Assembly (NCBI RefSeq): GCF_027595985.1
Contig: NC_073303.1
Location: forward strand, 25,432,681-25,496,680
Origin: Sorex araneus
Taxonomy: Eukaryota; Chordata; Mammalia; Eulipotyphla; Soricidae
Length of the DNA stretch: 64,000 nucleotides
Reading direction: 5' to 3'
In this document: positions 60,835 to 64,000 of the stretch, in pieces
Numbering within the stretch: the first letter of the stretch is position 1
How the letters are laid out: each line of letters begins with the position of its first letter
Notes under the pieces: model-generated
The model's input: the letters and a program-made list of their open reading frames with translations, nothing else
Told to the model about the DNA's origin: nothing
Databases searched by the model: none
Made by a program: the position numbers and the translations under genes

Positions 60835-62190
60835 CGGGGCGGGAGGGGTGGGGGCCGGGCGGGGCGCGCGCTCGTGCCCATTCCGGTCGGGCGCGGTCGG
60901 CAGCCGCTCCGCGCCCCTGTGCCTAGGACGAGCTGTGGGGCTCCCGCTAGGCACTTGACAGGCTCGCTGGCGTTCGACCGGCTCGGGAAAATTCCATCGG
61001 AGTCTCCGTTTTCTCCTCGGGACCGGGGCTCCGAGCACAGTTAACCGTGCGCGCGGGGAAGCACCGCGCTCGGGATTGAATGGGAACGCGGGCGGGCTGG
61101 GACGGGGCGCACGGGGCGCGCGCTCCACAAGTGCCAGCGCCCCCAGCACGAGGCCAGGACGCAAAGCCTTTGGAGAGGGGGGCGGATGAAGGGCGGGGGG
61201 ACACACGGACGCCAGGCAGCCAGAGCCCGGACACTGATCCCACTCTCTCCCCCGAGACCGTCCCCTCCCCAGCCCGCGTTAACCCCCGCCGTGCCGTGCC
61301 GGGAGCCAGATCCCGGGGGCGTCTCCGGAGCTCGCCCCTCCGCCGCGGGCGCGGGGACCGGAGGAAACTAGGCAACCGCCCCGGGCGCGGCGGGGGCCGC
61401 CCCCCTCCCCCGAGGAACAGGACCGCGGGGGCCGGGCGGAGGCCGCGCCTTTCCCCACCCCGGGCCTTCCCCGGCTCCCCCTCCCGCACCTCCTCCCCCC
61501 GCGCGCATCCGGCGGCGGGCACAGGATGTTCTTTCGCTCCGTTCCCCCACCCCCCGCCCCCGCTCTCACTTTCCCTTCGCTCCCCTCCCCCACCGCCGCC
61601 GCGCCCGGCGCCGGCACCTAATTTAACTCCTTCTTTCCCGCGCTCCGCGGCGCCCGGCTGCCCCCGGAGGTTTCTCCTCCCCCCCCTCCACCCCCCTCCC
61701 CGCTTCCCGCCCACCGTCCAGGGCGCAGCCCGAGGGCTGTCCGGGAAGGGGCGGGCCTGGGCCCAGCGCCGGGCCCCGGATCCTTCTTCAGCAGGGTCGG
61801 GGGAAAAGGGTGGAGAGGGGGTTCCTAGGACCAAGACCGGCGATCTCCGACCCCCCCCCTCCCCCGCCAGTTCACCGGTGCGCGGTGGGCTGGGGAACGG
61901 ACCACCCTCGAGCGAGCCACGCGCCCCAGGAAGGCGGCCGGCAGGAGTCGGGGGCGGAGGGGCTCTCGAGATCGGGTGTGGAGCCTCGGCGCGTCGGACC
62001 CCAGCCTCAGCCCCAGCGCCCGGGAAGGGCCGGGGGCTCCGCCAGTGGATGGAGACAGGCCACGCCCCGCGCGCTCACGTCACCGTTTCCAAGGCAACCG
62101 GGGCGGGGCAGCGGGTGGGCGCGGCCAAAACCTCGGAGAAAAGACTGTCCAGTGCTCCGGGACGCTGCGGGCGCGGGGGACGGGCTTTTT
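60835..62190. promoter_or_regulatory. Large CpG island, probable FKBP5 promoter
   Basis: About 1.35 kb of GC-rich, CpG-dense sequence with many GC boxes. Conserved gene order (FKBP5 divergent from ARMC12) predicts the FKBP5 first exon here, reading rightwards. That exon is non-coding in other mammals, so identity cannot be proved by translation. Confidence 0.55.
62075..62098 (-). promoter_or_regulatory. RFX X-box next to CRE-like site
   Basis: Minus strand: GTTGCCTTGGAAAC (62098-62085) then, 2 bp on, TGACGTGA (62082-62075). The first is a near-perfect RFX palindrome and the second is one base from a CRE. Confidence 0.6.
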
Positions 62191-62446
62191 CAATGGTCTC
62201 CTCTCGCTGGAGGCTGCGGGGAAGGACAGGGACAGGCGTGTTTGTCTCTATTCAGCAAACGTTCATTGAGCCGGAGCTGTGGCGGCTCCAGGCTCAGCCG
62301 TTTACTGGGGCGCTTAATCCGACCTGCCCGGGTGCCCACATCCCGGGGTGCGCCTCTAGGAACGCCGTCACTACTAACATCGCCCCAGCACAGGCCCATG
62401 TCCTCCAATTCGGGGAAGGGTCTGCATCTGGAGAAAAGAAAAAAGT

Positions 62447-62483
62447 ACACACAAACACACACACACACACACGCACGCACGCA
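62447..62483. repeat. (CA)n
   Basis: CA repeat turning to CACG at the right. Confidence 0.9.
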
Positions 62484-62514
62484 CTTTGCGGCTCACCCAG
62501 AAAGGTAGCACTAA

Positions 62515-62625
62515 AGCAGCCCTTTCCAGAGAAGGGACAGGCCCAGAGAGGTTAAGGAACCTGCCCTAGGCCAAACAGCTAAGTGCTGGGATCAGGATCC
62601 ACGCCCTGTTCTAGGTGACCGCCAA
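62515..62625 (-). repeat. MIR relic
   Basis: CAGAGAGGTTAAGGAACCTG and GCCAAACAGCTAAGTGCTGG. Confidence 0.75.
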
Positions 62626-64000
62626 GGCCCTCCTGCCTCAACTCCTGCTTCCTTCTCTAAATGAAAAGCAAATAGAGACACCGGTCCCTGACCTGGTGGA
62701 GCCTGGGTATACTCCGGGAGACTGGAAGTACTACCAGACGTTAGGAGGCAATAAAACACAGAGTCGGGGTGACTTTCAGTTGACAAAATGATCCAGATCA
62801 TCCGGAGCTGGTTTTGAGCGGTGCTGGGAGGTGGTGATGGAGCCCTCGGTTAGCAGGTGTTTGCGCAAGGGAGACTGAGGTTGTGCGGAGACAGAACAAT
62901 CTAAGGGACCCAGAGATAGGCAGGTGCGAGCCTCCAGTGACAGGGTCCCTCTGTGAACCCCAAAGCCGCCGGCTGCACCCACTGCCTGCCTTCCTGCTTC
63001 TCTTTGGGACAGTGTCACTCACAGACTTCATCCGAGGTCTCTGCTGGTAAATTAGACACAGGTGTCCCCCCAACCCCTGCCCTCACAGCCCTCCCCCCTG
63101 TCAGTTTCAGCTTCTCCCTTTCCCACCCCACTTCGAAGAGTTTGGGAAATGAAAAATAACGCAAGGGCCCCTGTATGGGCATCAGGACACCAACAGGCTT
63201 GCTACTGGGGAGACCAATGAGGGGAGAACTGAAAGAAAAGGGAGGTCCCACCCACGCCCAGACAGACTCAGGAGCAACCTTCGCTGCCCTTTTGCCCGGC
63301 CCCAGGCCTGGGGCCAGCTCGGGGTCCTGGCTCCACCCCGGGGGAATGGGATCTTCCTAGGAACACAAAGGTTAGCAGCTGGTGTACCCAGCATGCGAGG
63401 TGGAGGAGTCTGACGTGATAACTGACACAATAAACCGTGTTTGAGAAAGATTATTCCTGCAGGGTGCGGAGGAGGGAGGGAAAAACCTGGGTCAGAAGGG
63501 ACAGTGTGGGGGCGGCGGTGGGGATCTGGGCCAAAGGCGCCCTCTGTGGTATTGGAGAGGAAGGGGTGACCAAGAAACTGGAGATGGGCTGCTACCAGGC
63601 GATTTGTCCTGTAACAGTCACATCCAAGAGAAGAAGTCAATAATGGATCAGACAGAGGGTGGGCGAGGGAGAGAAACTAACTTACAGGGAGGCGCCCAGG
63701 GGCGCTGAAGCTGGCCCTGCCTCTGGCCGACCCTGGTCCCAGCTGTTGCACCCCCAGGGACTAATCCTGAAACTCAGAACAGGAGGGGGCCCCTTGAGCA
63801 CCAGGGGATGTGGCCCAACTCCCCCTCCCCCAAATGAATGGTGAGTTGGGGGAGGGGGGCTGCTGGTGCCAGGAAGATGAGCTCAGTCACCGGAGGGGAG
63901 GGCGTGTGCGGGCAGGTGTCCGGGGGTGCCTGCACTTGGAGACAGAGTTCAGGGAGACGAGGGCAGTCTCCTTGGGGGCGGGGTGAGGGGGGGACACGGC
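62626..64000. other. Right-hand flank, likely FKBP5 intron 1 or promoter flank
   Basis: No coding exon recognised. A faint plus-strand SOR relic may lie at 63700-63833 (GGACTAATCCTGAAACTC, GGATGTGGCCC). Confidence 0.35.

Noticed and set aside
61080-62555. 491-codon open frame on the plus strand
   Set aside because: It lies in a CpG island, is almost all Pro/Arg/Gly/Ala, overlaps long frames on the other strand and matches no protein family I know. GC-rich DNA has few stop codons.

Overview
The window is nuclear DNA from a shrew (Soricidae, most likely Sorex). About a hundred copies of one tRNA-derived SINE lie in both orientations, with an A-box/B-box head ending in GGTTCGATTCC and a tail ending in GTGTGACCCAAAAAGC plus A-run. 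I recognise this from memory as the shrew SOR family, without a database search. Introns with GT-AG borders, MIR relics, L1 3-prime ends and CpG islands confirm a placental mammal.

The gene content matches the segment around human 6p21.31 that holds LHFPL5, CLPS, CLPSL2, ARMC12 and FKBP5, read in the opposite direction. From left to right: LHFPL5 (minus, 575-8259, 219 aa, hair-cell mechanotransduction), CLPS (plus, 14908-16329, 113 aa, pancreatic procolipase), CLPSL2 (minus, 27980-30053, 97 aa, colipase-like) and ARMC12 (minus, 42908-57540, 343 aa, sperm mitochondrial sheath). All four were assembled exon by exon with intact frames. A CpG island at about 60.8-62.2 kb lies where the divergent FKBP5 promoter is expected; no FKBP5 coding exon is in the window. 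CLPSL1, expected between CLPS and CLPSL2, was not found.

The rest is repeats. LHFPL5 introns, the CLPS-CLPSL2 interval, the CLPSL2-ARMC12 interval and ARMC12 introns 3 and 5 are packed with SINEs, many with clear target-site duplications (TSDs), and with nested L1 ends. The CLPSL2-ARMC12 interval also carries two very long polypyrimidine/polypurine tracts (31.8-32.7 kb and 41.5-42.0 kb).

The genes do not form a pathway. CLPS and CLPSL2 are paralogues with a shared three-exon layout; the others are neighbours by conserved synteny. The most unusual items are a compact ETS-NRF1-YY1 promoter-like module followed by a splice donor inside ARMC12 intron 3, an RFX X-box next to a CRE half-site in the right-hand CpG island, a 26-nt final coding exon in LHFPL5, two copies of an ORF-less composite L1-like element with a 323-bp repeated unit, and a 196-bp duplication just upstream of CLPS.
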